A DNA stretch of 64,000 nt from Terana coerulea (lineage: Eukaryota; Basidiomycota; Agaricomycetes; Polyporales; Phanerochaetaceae). Under the pieces are notes generated by a model that saw only the letters and a list, made by a program, of their open reading frames with translations, was not told where the DNA came from and did no database searches. This document shows, one piece after another, positions 1 through 11,699 of the stretch. The stretch lies in the NCBI GenBank assembly GCA_024811115.1, contig JAKOGH010000645.1:434001-498000 (forward strand). The letters run 5' to 3'. Both the position numbers and the translations under genes were made by a program. Every line of letters begins with the position of its first letter. Positions within the stretch are counted from its first letter, which is position 1.

Positions 1-1193
1 CGCGGTGCGCACGGACTGCTCCGGCAGCCGCGCGAAGCGCGCCGGGTACGAATTCGGCGGCGCCGGCGGCGAGCCTGGCCGGTTCAGCATCAGCTCGGGC
101 GGGACGGGGCATGGCGGCATCGGGCTCGGGTCATTCCAGCGCTGTCGCGACGTTCAGCGCACATGCACAAGTCAATAGGAAGAAGATGGGCACCCTGAAT
201 TCAAAGTCTTTGGCCGTCGGCGTGATGATGGTGACCTCTTGGGCGGTCGAGGCATTGTGCATGGCCTTGGGTCCGGGCGAGGCGAACGAGACGCTGCCAA
301 CGAGCACGTTTTGGCACACGGTGCGAGACTGTGAGCAGAGCGGGTCAGCGACGCGGCACGGCGGGAGGCAGGCCCTAGTGTTGTTGGGACATCGAGGTAC
401 CCCCGAGGTAAGGTCACCTTCGCTAATGGAAGCGCCTTACCTCGGACGGTATCTCAAGATGACTGGAGGTCGCAGGGAGCTGGAGTTGCCTCCGCCACGT
501 CCGGTTTTACGTGACCCGCGCTGTACTTTAGCGTGGAGGTACCTCCGAGGGTCAAGCGCCTCACCTCGGCGGCACCTCGAGGTGACTGGAGGGAGCTGGA
601 GTTGCCCCCGCCATTTCCAGTTTCATGTAAAAGTGAGGCTAGAGGTGGCCGCAAGATGAACGAACTTTGACACCTCCGCCTGCCCGTTCCGCCGTGCGGC
701 CACACCAGCGGCGGCGGATCCGAGCAGGAACCGCACCCGAAACAGGCAACCACGCGGACTCACAATCGCACACAAGATGTAGCCTTTGCACGGGTCCTTG
801 TGGCGCATGCGCAGGTAGGCGAGCACCGCGGCCTGGTCCTGGGTGATGGTCGAGTAGTGGATGCCGCGCACCTGCGCGAACTCGTCCGGGTGGACGAGCT
901 CGAGCGAGGGCTGGCCGATGAGCTCCCGGGGCTCGAAGCCTGTGGACGTTTCGATGAGGGCACGGTGGGAATAGAGCAGAGGACTGACCGAGGAGGTCAT
1001 GGACGGACTCTGAGCAGTAGACCCAGCGCGCCTGCACAGGCTGTCAGCACACACGACACGGACGGCGCGAGACGGCAGACGTACGTCTTCTGTAAAGTCG
1101 ACGATGCCGACTGGGAGGGGGTGAGGGACGCGGGCAGCGGGGGCACGGCAGGCGGGCGGACTTACTGAAGGACACACTTGGGGAGGAGTCCAT
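1..1193 (-). CDS. PAS-domain protein (3' part beyond window)
   Basis: A PAS sensor-type protein, running off the left edge. PAS folds bind small ligands or partner proteins and often report light, oxygen or redox state; no specific ligand can be read here. The conserved core reads ARWVYCSESVHDLLG, then FEPRELIGQPSLELVHPDEF, then LRMRHKDPCKGYILC. Visible splicing on the minus strand: a short intron inside the PAS core (donor GTCAGT, acceptor CCACAG, about 925-985), a long intron 763-329, exon 328-194 (SRTVCQNVLVGSV onward) and a short intron 193-142, followed by a proline-rich stretch (WNDPSPMPPCPVPPEL) that is open to position 1. The likely start ATG is at 1193 (MDSSPSVSF) followed by a GTAAGT donor; the second exon boundary is unclear. 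The 435-nt intron is much longer than its neighbours and holds a two-copy hairpin repeat. Confidence 0.72.
386..625. repeat. Two imperfect tandem copies of a ~110-bp palindromic repeat
   Basis: Two diverged direct copies (about 389-525 and 528-625) share GAGGTACC, ACCTCGG and GGAGCTGGAGTTGCC blocks in the same order. The first copy is itself hairpin-like (GAGGTAAGG near 405 pairs with CCTTACCTC near 437). The pair lies wholly inside the long intron of the PAS gene. It resembles a small foldback or MITE-type insertion that then duplicated, but no target-site duplication is clear. Confidence 0.5.
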
Positions 1194-1993
1194 GCTGGGT
1201 TGGTGCGGAGATTCCGAGGGGTGACGAGGGCGCGGGTCGAGATTTAAGAGTGGATCAGAGGCAGATTGGGGGATCTGGATCTGGGGCAAGGTTGTCTGGG
1301 AACGCGGGCCGCGGCGTGCAGGAAGGGGCAGGGCCAGCGTGTGGCGTCGGGTTCTGTCCCGCAGCCTGACGGTTGGTGGGATGCAGGCTGGCAAGAGCCC
1401 GCGTTGGCGCTGGGGGCTGGGCAGAGACGGGCAATCGGTTTGCTGGAGTGCCTCTGACGGGGTGGGAACGCGCGATGCTGGCACAGAATGCGGTGAGAGG
1501 ATCGCCCTCGAGAGAATGGCCCGCACGCAGCGCCTTCGCAAACTCTCCGTCCTACCCTCGTGACGCACGTCCATCGCAGGCAGCCAACACTCCGCGGTCC
1601 GTGCGGCGAGCTCAGGCGAGGGACGAGCCCGCTCAGAGCTGCAGCGCGTCGCGGGACAGCGGACGTGGACAGGCTCCGACGTCGACTCCGAGTCCGCGAA
1701 GCCATCAAACAGTACCCTTGAGATTCACTGCGGACTGGCGGATCTCCCCAGATCCTCGCCTCTCCGGGATCTTGGGCGACTGCGTGCAACTCCGCCCCGT
1801 AGCAGCTTGCCTGTCAACCCTGCGCGTTCGTGGGAGAGAACGACGGGAGCAGTCAAGCGCCGGAAAAGAACACGCACGGCAAGTGCCGAGCGCAGGCTCA
1901 AAGGAGTTTGATGGGTCGCTGCAGAATCCATCGGTCCTCGACCCTCGCCTTGACCCACCTCGCGCCCGTCCACAGCGCAATTAGCCCGGACAG
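1194..1993. other. Divergent intergenic region, PAS gene / TRM61
   Basis: About 800 nt between two divergent start codons. It must hold the promoters of both genes. I see no conserved coding frame, repeat or clear TATA box; the open frames here are chance products of G+C-rich sequence. Confidence 0.5.
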
Positions 1994-3959
1994 ATGTGGT
2001 CCACCGCGAGAGAGATCGCAGACGGCGACCTCGTGATCCTCTGGCTCGTACGTCTCCCGCCCCGTCGTCCCCGCCGCGCGCTCACCCCCGCCCACGGCAT
2101 ATTCACGTAACAGACGAGGGACCTCTCCCAGCCGCTCGTCGTCTGCGCGGGCAAGGAGCTCAACAGCCGCTTCGGGGTCTACCGCCACGCAGACCTCGTC
2201 GGCGTGCCCTACGGCTCCAAGGTCGGCTCGCGCAACGGCAGAGGCTTCGTTCACGTCCTCCGCCCGACGCCCGAGCTCTGGACCCGCGCCCTCCCGCACC
2301 GCACCCAGATCCTCTACCTCGCCGACATCGCCTTCGTCGCCTCCTGGCTCGACCTCAGGCCCGGCCGCACGCTCGTCGAAGCAGGTGCGTCCCCCGTCCC
2401 CCTGTGCCCCGCCCCGCGAGGGCGCGCGCAGCCGACCCGTGTCCTGACCCGCGCCTGACCCCGCTGCCCCCGCAGGTACGCCCCGCCGTGCACGCACGCC
2501 GCCCGCTGACGCGCCCCAGGCACGGGCTCCGGCTCCTTCACCCACGCCGCCGCGAGGACCGTCGGGCCTGCGGGCCACGTCTGGTCGTACGAATTTCACG
2601 AGGCACGCGCAAATAAGGCGAGGTACGTGTGTGTGTGTCTGGCTTGTGGGCTTACGGCAGGGGCCATATGCATATGTCGGCGCGCGGCGCCCCTGGCAAT
2701 AAATTCAGCGCTCCCGTCAGGGCGCGTCTGCCCGAAAAAAAAAATGCGGAGAGACAGGCCCTCCCTGCGTGAGTGCGTGGGCCCCAGTTTCGTGCCCACG
2801 AAGGCGCGGCGCCGCAGCCGTCTATGTTGCCACGCTGTGGCTGGACATCTAATGGCGTGGCGCCACCCCTGTTGCTGGCGTGCTCGCGGGGGTGCTCGGC
2901 ATCGGATTAGAGAACGCGCAGGGGGGCACGCCTGCAAAACGTCCCTCACACGCAACAGAGGCGCGCTGACATGCTCTCCCGCGCAGAGAAGAGTTTGCAC
3001 GGCATGGCATGGACGACGTCGTGACGCTCACGCACCGCAACGTGTGCCGGGACGGCTTCACCGTCGCGGACGCCGCCGACGCAGGTGTGTCCCCGTTCCC
3101 CTCGCGCCCCGCCCCCGCTCACCCGCTGCGTCGCGGATGCAGTGTTCCTAGACCTCCCCGCGCCCTGGGACGCCGTACTGCACGCAAAGCATGCGATGCG
3201 CGTGAGTGCCCGCCGTCCTGCGGCGCGCTGCATCCCCCGCTGACCGCCTCTGCAGAAGGACCGGCCGGCGCGCATCTGCTGCTTCAGCCCGTGCATGGAG
3301 CAGGTCCTGCGCACCGTCAGCGCACTCAACGACGCGGGCTTCACCGGTGCGCCCCCTCTCCTCGCGCCCCTCTCATGCTGACATCGCCGCCATCGCCATC
3401 GCCGTCGCCGTCGCGCCGCGGCACGTGCCCAGACATCACGATGTACGAGACGCTCCTGCGCCCGCAGCAGGTCGACGCGGGCCCGCCGCCGCGCGCCGTG
3501 TCCGCCGTCGCCGCGCAGCTCCAGGCGGGCGACGCGCGCCGCGAGGCGAAGCGCCTCCGCCAGATTGCGCAGGCGCAGCGGTACGCGAAGCGCAAGCGCG
3601 CCGACGACGACGCCGCCGCCCCGAACGCACACGACGGCGCCGGGCACGCGCCGGACGACGGAGAGGCGAAGGCGGGCAAGCGCGCGCGCACGGAGGAGAA
3701 AAAGACGATGCTGCTGCTGAGGGCGCGGACGCGGAGGCGGCGCCAGCCGAGCAGAGCGACGAGCCAGAGCCGGGCGAAAATCAGCGTGTCGCGCGCGTTC
3801 CCCGAGGTGCGCGGCCACACGTCGTACCTCACCTTCGCCGTCCTGCTCCCCGCCCCGGCTGCGGCCGCCGGCGCCGGCAGAGACGTCCGCGGCTGCGTGA
3901 AGACACGGTGCGGCTTTGACGTCTTCCGCGTTGCGGCGGCGGAGGGGCTGATTTGTTGA
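1994..3959 (+). CDS. TRM61: tRNA (adenine-58-N1)-methyltransferase catalytic subunit TRM61
   Basis: Catalytic subunit of the nuclear TRM6-TRM61 enzyme that methylates A58 of tRNAs, including initiator tRNA-Met, using S-adenosylmethionine. Seven exons join in frame: 1994-2047, 2114-2384, 2520-2622, 2987-3084, 3143-3201, 3256-3346 and 3433-3959. Signatures in order: N-terminal MWSTAREIADGDLVILWL; GSKVGSRNGRGFVHVLRPTP; SAM-binding motif EAGTGSGSFTHAA with VWSYEFHEARA; the VFLDLPAPWDAV catalytic-region motif; and C-terminal FPEVRGHTSYLTFAVLLP, a family hallmark. Between about 3700 and 3780 the frame gives a basic stretch (LLLRARTRRRR) while the +2 frame gives the acidic low-complexity linker expected there (GADAEAAPAEQSDEPEPGE). 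Two compensating indels at A-runs (3699-3703 and about 3776-3779) would explain this. The stop codon at 3957-3959 ends a short tail after the conserved motif. Confidence 0.9.
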
Positions 3960-5132
3960 CATGCATCGCGGCGCGGTCAGCTGCGGGCGGGAGAGAATTC
4001 AAGACGTAAAAATGTATAAAATGCCGGTTCTCGAAATGTCGAGTGTCATCCGATGGTTTATAGTCAGCTGCGGAGGCGGCTCATGCTGATTAGCCACGAG
4101 ACGCAATGACAAGTATAGACACGAGGACTGTGATAAATACGGGGACTATTCAACACTTCGGTGTTATCTCCAGCCGTCCTCCAATTCCGTTTTCTCGCGA
4201 ACGCTGTTGCACACCTACTAAGGACTGCGATTGGCCGCGACAGAGATGTAAGTCACGCCACACGAGAAGACGAAGCGCGAAGGAAGCTCCCAACTATTCT
4301 TGTCTTCTACCTGTAATTCAAGACTCTGAGATGTCACTCCACGCTCGTGAGAAGGGAGTGAGACAGACATTTGGGAATTTCGACCTTGGAACCGCTTCTA
4401 GGTCCCTGAAACACGCAACATCTCCGTCGCTAGCCCATGATACACCGCAGAATGCGCATAAAATGTGGAGGTGGGGCTATCCCCCTTTGCTCACACGAAC
4501 ACCACCCAAAGTTGATGGTGGCACAGCGGTGGCTCGGACCGTCGTTTCATTCCAAAGGCCATTTGCTTGCATATGAGAGCCCTCGGCGAGCTAGGGAGGT
4601 GATACCACAGTGAAAGACATATCATGCCGTGTCATTTCACTCGCTCCACACTGCACACTGCTCCGTCGAAGCAGCGTCGTGAACGGGGGTTAAGTAATGC
4701 CTGGAGTGTGATTAGGCGAATTAGTTACTCTGCATTAAAAAGTCAAAGTTGCAGCAGGATGCGACGCACCTTCATACCTCACTCATTTAATTGTTCAACC
4801 ATCCGCCTGCAGAGTCATCTCAGAAGAATGTCAGGGCAATCAAACCCGACTGGTGCACATCTAACTCTAGATCAGTCCACTGCAACGTCGAGATTTCCTG
4901 GATGACAATGTAGGGCCTGCCGCCCTTCGTGCCGCTCCACCATCGTCTGTCGTTCGAGATGTACATCCCTTGCCTCGGTAGGAAACAGCGAGAGCTCTTC
5001 GCAGTGCACGACGCGAAACATCTATGAACGAGAGAGCATAAAAATAGATATAAGAAATTAACCGTGTATACATCATTACACTCCGCAGGGTATGTAGATG
5101 CAGCACATCGCCACTAGCGGCATGGAACCAGC
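3960..5132. other. Intergenic, no gene recognised
   Basis: Between the convergent ends of TRM61 and Rad4. Open frames of 90-156 codons occur (4106-4576, 4624-4905) but have no recognisable motif, no plausible introns and ordinary composition. I found no repeat or RNA gene. Confidence 0.45.
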
Positions 5133-8100
5133 TCACTCCGAATCTGCATCCCCGACCGCGAGGCGGTACGCCTCCTCCGCATCTCGCTCCTTCTGCGCGC
5201 GAGCAGCGTCTTTCGGCGCACGCGAGCGCAAGACGCGGTCGGAACGGGCCACAGGCACAGGCGGCGCTGCCTTTGCGCCCCTCGCTCGCTTCGCGGGCGT
5301 GTTCGCGGCCGGCTCCGCCGCGAGCGCGTCGTCCGCGTCCGACTGGTCTGAAGCCACCTCCTTCCTACCTCGTTTCCGCCCGCGTCGCGGGGCAGCCTTG
5401 GGTGTGCCCTTCTTTCCAGGAGCACCCCCGACGTGCCCGGTGTGCTTGCCCCGCTGTGGCCTGGTGCATTCGGGCTCGCTCCCAGGGCGGATCCACCGTG
5501 GACTGCCCGCGGTCGCAACGAGCGTGCATTGGACTTCTCGTCGTGAGGCTCCACACTGTCAGCTCCGACTGGCATGCTGTCGGCCTCCTCGGCGAGCTCG
5601 CGCATGCTCTTGATTCCGCCTGCGGCGCCGTGCGCCCTGGGGATCTCGGCCTCTTGCAGTGGCGCGCTGCCAGCGTCGTCGACGTCAAGCACGAGGAACT
5701 CCGACTCCGCTGGTTGCTCGCCCGTGCCATTCACGGGGACCTGCACACCGTCAGCCCCTGCCGGATGCGGGGCGTGCACCTCGCGCTCTCGCAGATCGCG
5801 ACCACGCGCCGGGCTGTCCGGGATCTGGTGCAGGTTCCGGGGCAGCGTGTACGGCTGCACGACGTCGTCGGCCGTGCTCAGGAAGCCGCCCGCCTCCCGC
5901 GGCGCACCAGGCTATCATAACGGTGAGCGACCACAACAGAACCTGGTGCAGAACTCCACGAACCTGTTCGGCTTCCGCGGGAGCACCGGCCCCTTGCGCA
6001 CTGGGCCCTCTGTCCGCATACTGCTCCTGCAGCCGCTGCCGGATGCGGAGGCCCTGCACGAGCCGCTGCCACCGCCTGACCACGTCCTGCTGCTGTTTCG
6101 TCCGCCGCTTCTTCTCTGCCTCTGCCTCTGCCGCCCAGAATGCCTGCGATCAAACCCGTGCCTCTGTTAGATTGCGCGGCTGGCCGACGCCGCACATCAC
6201 GCACCTCGAGCAGCGCCGCCTCGTGCTCGGCCGCCACGACGACACCGGTGACGAGCGGGAACGCGCGGCGCTTCTTGAACTCGAACCCTGTCTGACGTCG
6301 GGGTGGGTCGGTACGAACGTTCCTAGCGCGGGACGGCAACGGGTCCACTCACCACGGCCTCCGCGAAATCGAAACCCAGCTGTCGCGCTATCTTGATGGC
6401 TCCTTTATCTGGTCCGGGAAAGCGGTGTGAATGCCCTATTTGCATGGGGAGTTTGCGTAATACTTACGCGGCACGTAGGCCGCCCCCGCGGGCAGCATCG
6501 AGGGCACGTACAGATCGATGTTGCCAAAGTCGTTCTTGGGAACTTTGCCCTGCATGCGCAGCGTGAGCGACATGATCGCGATGGCAGACAGGCACCTACG
6601 TCGACGACGGGTGACGGGATGTACAGCTCCGTCTGGCTTCCTGAGTACAGGCCCTGCATGACATCTCGCTCTGTAGAGAAGCCGGTCGCGTCGTCTTCGC
6701 CTGCGACGGGGAGGCGGTCAAGGCGATCTGCCATCGCCATTTCTACAGCACGCCGCTTATTGACGGTCACCGCATTTTGCTTGACCCACTTCATCGGCTG
6801 ACAGCCTTCGCGCACCTTGCGTCCTTGGCGCATCCAGTTCTCCGCAGTTTTCAGCGATAGCACTGACGATCGCGAATATACCGGCTCGCCACGGAACTTG
6901 CCCAGCTCGACGAGGGGATGGACCACCTCATCGCGCCGTAAATGTCTTTTCCAGCACGTATCTGCGATACGTGACGCTGTGAGCTACGCCCGGATAATCT
7001 ACATTGAACTGCCTTACAGAGGATGATTTTTGAACCCCGCCATCGTCATTGGCATCTGCTCCGTTAGCTGTTGAACGTGCAGCTCATCGTCCTCGAGGTC
7101 ATCGCGATTCTGAACCGAATTAACATAGTGTCAGTACGCTCCTGCGAATCCTCTGTGAACGTACGCACCAGCCGGTATGGCCGCGTCACCATGCGCATCA
7201 CCTGCTCCCACCAGTCCTTCTTGCCCTTGCCACCCTGCTGCATCTTCGCGACCTTCGCCCCGTACTCCTTTGCATATCGCGGCGTGATGTCCCGCGCATA
7301 CCCGTCCTCCTCGAACGCGACGACGTACACCATCCGGTTCTCAACCCGCATCCCCGCGGGAGAGTTGAAGTTGCTCGTCGGGTCGAACACCGTCCGCTTG
7401 TTCACTAGCCCACGCACCGAGTCGATCGGCAGCCAGCGTGCGTCTGCGCGAGAGAACACCTCCGTCCAAAATACGGGAGCGCTCTTCGTTGGGTCAGGTG
7501 TCAGTTCGCCTGTGCGGTCGCCTCCGAGTGAGCTCACGCAACGCTGCCATGAAACGACACTGACGCACGCTTCTTTGCCTTTTTCACTGGCGCGGTGCCC
7601 AGCTTACGACCTCTGCTACCTCGCAAGGTTATCACAGGGGGAGCCTCTGCTTCTCCTTCCCCTTCTCCGTCCCAGCAGGCGTGCTCAGCCTGCTGCCGTT
7701 GAGACTCGAGCCAGACCCGGGAAAGCTGCCCTTGCTACTCCCCGGGATAGCAACCTCTTCCATATCCATGCCGTCTTCGTCTTCCTCTGCAGCAGCCTTA
7801 CCCTTGCCTTTGCCATCGGGTGCTTTCGGCTTCCTCGCGGCAGTCTTTGGCTGGCCCACCCGCGCCTGCCACGGGACGCTCTGCAAGCTGACTACCAGAC
7901 GGGCGGGGATGCCGAGGGAGCGGCAGAGCGCCGTGAAGAGCTGTGCGCTCGTGTCCCGCGAGCCCTTGCGCATCAGCGCGTGCTTCATCAGGCTCTTCTC
8001 GCTCCGGATGAGCTCGCCCTCGTCCTCGTCCTCGTCATCTTCCACATCGCGGGCGCGGCCCTTGCCCTTCTTGTCCGCCTGCGCCTTTGCGCTCTTCCGC

Positions 8101-8741
8101 TCGAGTTCGGCCTGGACGTGCTCGAAGGTCTGGCTGCGGATGTGCCCGGTCGGGACGATGGCGAAGTACCCTATCCACCAGGTAACGAGCCGCGTGATAG
8201 CTGACTCGAAGAGGCGTCCACGCTTGGCAGCTTCTGGAATACGGGACTTGTGGATCATGGCGAACGCGTTCTGCACGTTGATAGGGGTCAGAGACATGAG
8301 TCTCGCCTATTATCGTTGGTGTCAGGGTTTTAAGGGTTTTCGAAAAGTACACACTAACGTACATGCAATAAAGGGTCGTTTATCCACTTATTTCGTTTTC
8401 GTGCATTCCCAAGCAAAGCAATAGTATGTATCTTGTGGCAGTTCAACCGTGCGATACGCTGTGCATACAGCTCTGCCGCTCTCTTCCTAGCCAATTCGTT
8501 CATAAGCATACACAGCACCATTTGCGAGGTACGCACTTGGCTTCTTCATCCTTTTGGGCTTCGCTTGAAGGGTGATCTCAATGTTCGGCGCAGGTGCTGG
8601 CATCAACGAACTAGACGCAACGCCGTCCGCTGGCAATATGGAAATGATGTTCTCCTGCGCATCGACAGGCACGGCGACCTCCTCCCAGTCGAAGTCATCC
8701 TCGCTCTCTCCGTCGATCACCGAGCTCGAGTCCGCTTGCAT
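5133..8741 (-). CDS. rad4: Rad4/XPC-type DNA damage recognition protein
   Basis: Nuclear damage sensor that opens nucleotide excision repair by binding helix-distorting lesions through beta-hairpin domains (BHD1-3), usually with Rad23. Exons read: 8741-8537 (acidic N-terminus, EDDFDWEEV), 8472-8363 (ARLNCHKIHTIALL), 8306 to about 7739 (transglutaminase-like domain: LTPINVQNAFAMIHKSRIP, GSRDTSAQLFTALCRSLGIP), 7646-7569, 7509-7169 (SAPVFWTEVFSRADARWLP), 7109-7018 (LTEQMPMTMAGFKNHPL, BHD1), then BHD2 (GKFRGEPVYSRSSVLSLKTA), BHD3 (GKVPKNDFGNIDLYVPSMLP, FEFKKRRAFPLVTGVVVAAE) and a C-terminal basic tail (GRKRGRKE; ARSDRVLRSRAPKDAA). Exon 7 is broken by one extra A in a run at 6947-6950: the correct frame needs LE-RHLRRDEVVHPLVEL. 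Another frame change lies near 5500-5560 and is unresolved. The exon 3/4 step may be an atypical intron (donor GTAGCA at 7738) or an indel. Probably a functional gene with sequence errors. Confidence 0.88.
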
Positions 8742-8752
8742 CTTCACCGTCG

Positions 8753-9110
8753 CTAGACGCTCCTAATGGCCGAGTGAACGTCTCGTAGGCGGAACAGCAG
8801 AAGCTGGAGGTGTTGCGGGAGGTCCTCAGTATCTGGATCGTGGACGGTGGTGGTGAGGGGGAGAAGAGAAGGCGCAGGATAGAGTCGCGGATCCAGATGA
8901 GTTCAACGCGTCCGTTGGAGTCAAACTCGCGAGGACGCGCTGCCGGTCGCGCTCATTTGCTGACAAAACAGTAGTCACGTGGTATGCAGCAGTGATGTCA
9001 CCGTGCCGCTCAACGTTGAGCTTTACTGTAGCCTGAGACCCTGAGGCCTGAGCGGCCACAAAGGTTGTAGAAGTCAAGTACGTCTGTAACACAGTGGCTT
9101 TTACTTTCAT
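8753..9110 (-). pseudogene. Unrecognised coding-like fragment, copy 1
   Basis: A minus-strand frame starting MKVKATVLQTYLTSTTF and continuing ERHGDITAAYHVTTVLSANE shifts by one base near 8934 and resumes as FDSNGRVELIWIRDSILRLL to a stop at 8753. It ends 12 nt before the Rad4 start codon on the same strand. A second, shorter copy lies at about 12355-12480. I do not recognise the family. It may be a relic of a repeated gene, or a small real gene with one indel; it does not look like a Rad4 exon. Confidence 0.4.
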
Positions 9111-9178
9111 AAATGTCTAGACTGATTAAGTGTCTGGACTGATACTGGATGGCTCAGACTTAGCCTCTGTAGCTCTCA

Positions 9179-10625
9179 TGGCATCAGAACTAGTTAGTAC
9201 AATCCCAGAACTCGTCGATGCGATCCTCGAAGGTATCCATAGCCCATATGACGAGGACCGGGTGTCCTTCAGCCGCCCAGACAAGAAGAATTTTGCCTCA
9301 TGTACGCTAGTATGCAAAGCCTGGAGGCCAGTGGCACAAGACCACCTCTTCCGCGACATCACATATTCCTTCCGCCGTCCGCCAGAAAGCGGCAACACCG
9401 TCGGCTGGGACTTCATACCCGGCTCGCACAGCGGCGATGGCCGGTGGGGCTACAACTACGGAGAACGTTACCTGACACCGTACAAGACCCTTGCGATGCT
9501 CGTCGACTTTCTCGAGCGCTCAGGCGTGGGCCGCTCAGTCCGCGTCTTGAAGTTGAGCTGCTGTGCAGTCGACTGGGAGTATGGGCAGGGGCATCCGAGG
9601 CTTCACACCAAGGACCGCATCGACCCTAACGTCCTGGCCGCTCTCCTGACGCAGCTTCCTCAACTACGCGTACTCAGGACGTCGGATGTCATCCCTGCGT
9701 ATGCACTCCCTCAGGACCAGCTCATATCCCGACCGGAGTTGGAGTTGGACATGAGCTGTGCACAGCAAGCGCGCAGAGAAGTTCAGGTACTCGTCGGCTG
9801 CTTCGCGCAGCTGGGCATCCTTCGTATAAACCACAATGGCTTCATCCAACGACTCATCGAATGGGAGCCGGCGCCGGACCTCTCTACGCTATCGAGCCTG
9901 GAATTGAAAGCGCTGCACCTTCAACCTACAACGGATATGCCCGAAGTTTTATGAAGATCTGGCCAAGTCTCCTTCTCTTCTCACTCTGGAATCACTCACA
10001 CTCGAGTTCCACCCGCATGAACACAACGGCGCGGCTGGAGGTGTGCTCTGGACCTTCATCCGCGCAGTGGGACCCTGTCTCAAGAAGCTTCGCCTTTACC
10101 GCCTTCACAACTGGATTCCCGGTAGGTCGTCGCAAAATACACTGTCCAAGCACGAGCTTCGCTGACGCGGAGGTTGCTCCCAGCCACGCTCGATTTGTCG
10201 CCTTGTGCCTCCGTCACAGACCTGACTATCGGCTTCTTCGTGCTCGGAAATTCCCCGGACACCAGAGACAGGCACTAGAAATGGTTGCTGGGCCTGTGGC
10301 AGGGTTGAACAAATCACGTGCGCCCCTGATGAAAGTTCTTTTCGAGGTTATTATGACCAAGGTGATGTCGCTCGAATACCAGTTGGATAATAAAGGTCCA
10401 TCAGATTCATCGCTGCAGAGCGAGCTGTTGACCCTTCTAGATCGCTGTCCTATCTCTTCGATAGACGTCGTTGTAGCCCCGGAAGCGTTGGTCTCCAGTG
10501 CCAGCGTAGCGAACACCGAAGCTCAAGATGTAGACTCTATCATGGAGATTCGACTTGTACAGCGGTGGTTCCCTATTATCCACGAGAGGAAGCAGCTGGC
10601 TGTTAGCTGGCGACGCCATACATAG
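9179..10625 (+). CDS. F-box/LRR-like protein, copy 1 (apparent frameshifts)
   Basis: F-box proteins of this agaricomycete type are thought to act as substrate adaptors in SCF ubiquitin ligases; the substrate is unknown. The N-terminal F-box-like segment is IPELVDAILEG with CTLVCKAWRPVAQDHLFRDI, followed by irregular leucine-rich segments (LPQLRVLRTSDVIPAY, LSSLELKALHL). The start is the ATG at 9179, matching copy 3 (MAAQLATVPELIDAIL). One extra T at 9947-9950 shifts the frame (it should read MPEVYEDLAKSPSLLTLESL). An intron runs 10122-10183, and one base seems to be missing near 10269, before ALEMVAGPVAGLNKSRAPL. The last exon ends LVQRWFPIIHERKQL. The two indels cancel over the C-terminus, so assembly error is as likely as decay. 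Confidence 0.75.
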
Positions 10626-11145
10626 CCCGAACAGTAGCACCAACAATGGAATTTAGGACTTCATTACTTTCATAGCGTCAAATGAATTACTGTGCACCAT
10701 GGCACGCTAATGAAAACGGTACAGTACTAGTGGTACACGTTTAATGCCAATCTTTGTCTCCTCTACGCCTCTCAGGCTGGAGACTCGGAGCGGTTGCTGT
10801 ACTGCACTTAATCTCGGTTTATATCTGTAGTGAATGGCAAAACACCAAACATACTTCTTGCCTCTCCGTCTGCTAAATGCTTTCTCGTCGGTTACCCACG
10901 ACTTTTAAGTAGGGGTCACGTGAGGAGGTCAGACCACCGAACGCTAGCGTATGGCAGAGCCACAAAGAGCCTCACAGTCAACGCTCGTCAATCAATGCAA
11001 TCCACATAATCATGTCATAGTCATAATTTCGTGATAGTCGTTCTCGTGTACATTGTCTGGGTTTTCTCGTCAAACAAGCGCGCGCTCACATCCACTACTC
11101 CACTATCGCTACAATGGAGGGCAGGCTCAGAGCCATCTCTGAAGC
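10626..11145. other. Intergenic, nothing recognised
   Basis: Converging 3' flanks of F-box copy 1 and the hydrophobin. A+T-richer than the genes; no coding frame, repeat or RNA gene seen. Confidence 0.4.
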
Positions 11146-11587
11146 TTAGAGCGTGATCGGCAGGCAGCCGATGCTCAGCAAGCCGCCCTGACATGCACTT
11201 GAGTACGAGGACGAGCTGTCAGCGGTAAAGCACTTACGACGCTGTTGTTCTCGCAGCAGACGGGAGAGGCGTCGCATGCGCTGCCGCTACCGACGCCGAC
11301 GACGCTGATGGGGGAGCACCCGAGGCCAAGGAGGCCCGTGACGGGGCCGAGGACGACGCCGAGAAGTCCGAGGAGGGCGTCGCCTTGGGCCGACTGGCTC
11401 TGCAGTCCATCCGTCAGCGACACGAAACGCAGCATGCATCGGCAAGCACGAAGGGACTCACGTCGACGGTGGAGTTGCAGCATTGGATGCTGCCCACGCT
11501 GCACTGGCCAGCAGACTGGCGCACCTCGAGGGGTGTGGCGACCGCAAGAAGGGGGAGGGCAAGCAGAGTGGCGACGGCGAACTTCAT
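11146..11587 (-). CDS. Class I hydrophobin
   Basis: Small secreted amphipathic protein that self-assembles at air-water interfaces and coats aerial hyphae and fruiting structures. Three exons join in frame: 11587-11462, 11399-11238 and 11187-11146, giving 109 residues, a normal length. The N-terminus MKFAVATLLALPLLAVATPL is a clear signal peptide. All eight cysteines are present in hydrophobin order: GQC, IQCC, LGCSPISVVGVG, SAC, VCCENNS and IGC. The long spacing between the doublet and the third cysteine, and the LLGLLGVVLGPVTGLLGL segment, mark class I. The gene stands alone, with a TATA box about 75 nt upstream. Confidence 0.95.
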
Positions 11588-11662
11588 ACTGGAGGAGGTG
11601 CTTTGAGACGGTGTAGAACAGCGGGAGTTGTTCGACTGAAGATGAGGGACGGTCAGTCAGCC

Positions 11663-11670
11663 TTTATATA
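11663..11670 (-). promoter_or_regulatory. TATA box of hydrophobin gene
   Basis: TATATAAA on the minus strand, about 76 nt before the hydrophobin ATG, a spacing typical for a strong fungal structural-protein promoter. Confidence 0.7.
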
Positions 11671-11699
11671 CCATTTCGTCGTCCCCATCCTGCACACCT

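Noticed and set aside
4106..4905. Two plus-strand open frames (156 and 93 codons) after TRM61.
   Set aside because: No recognisable domain, splice pattern or composition typical of the neighbouring genes.
5133..8741. Rad4 as a pseudogene.
   Set aside because: All domains and nearly all splice sites are intact; the clear break is one base in an A run, the same kind of defect as in the 2-oxoglutarate dehydrogenase gene.
9130..9178. Start of F-box copy 1 at 9130, and similar non-ATG starts (53535, 15162, 46587).
   Set aside because: These begin with GTG or TTG. The in-frame ATG (9179, 53682, 46593) matches paralogues or context; at 15162 no ATG exists, which supports pseudogene status.
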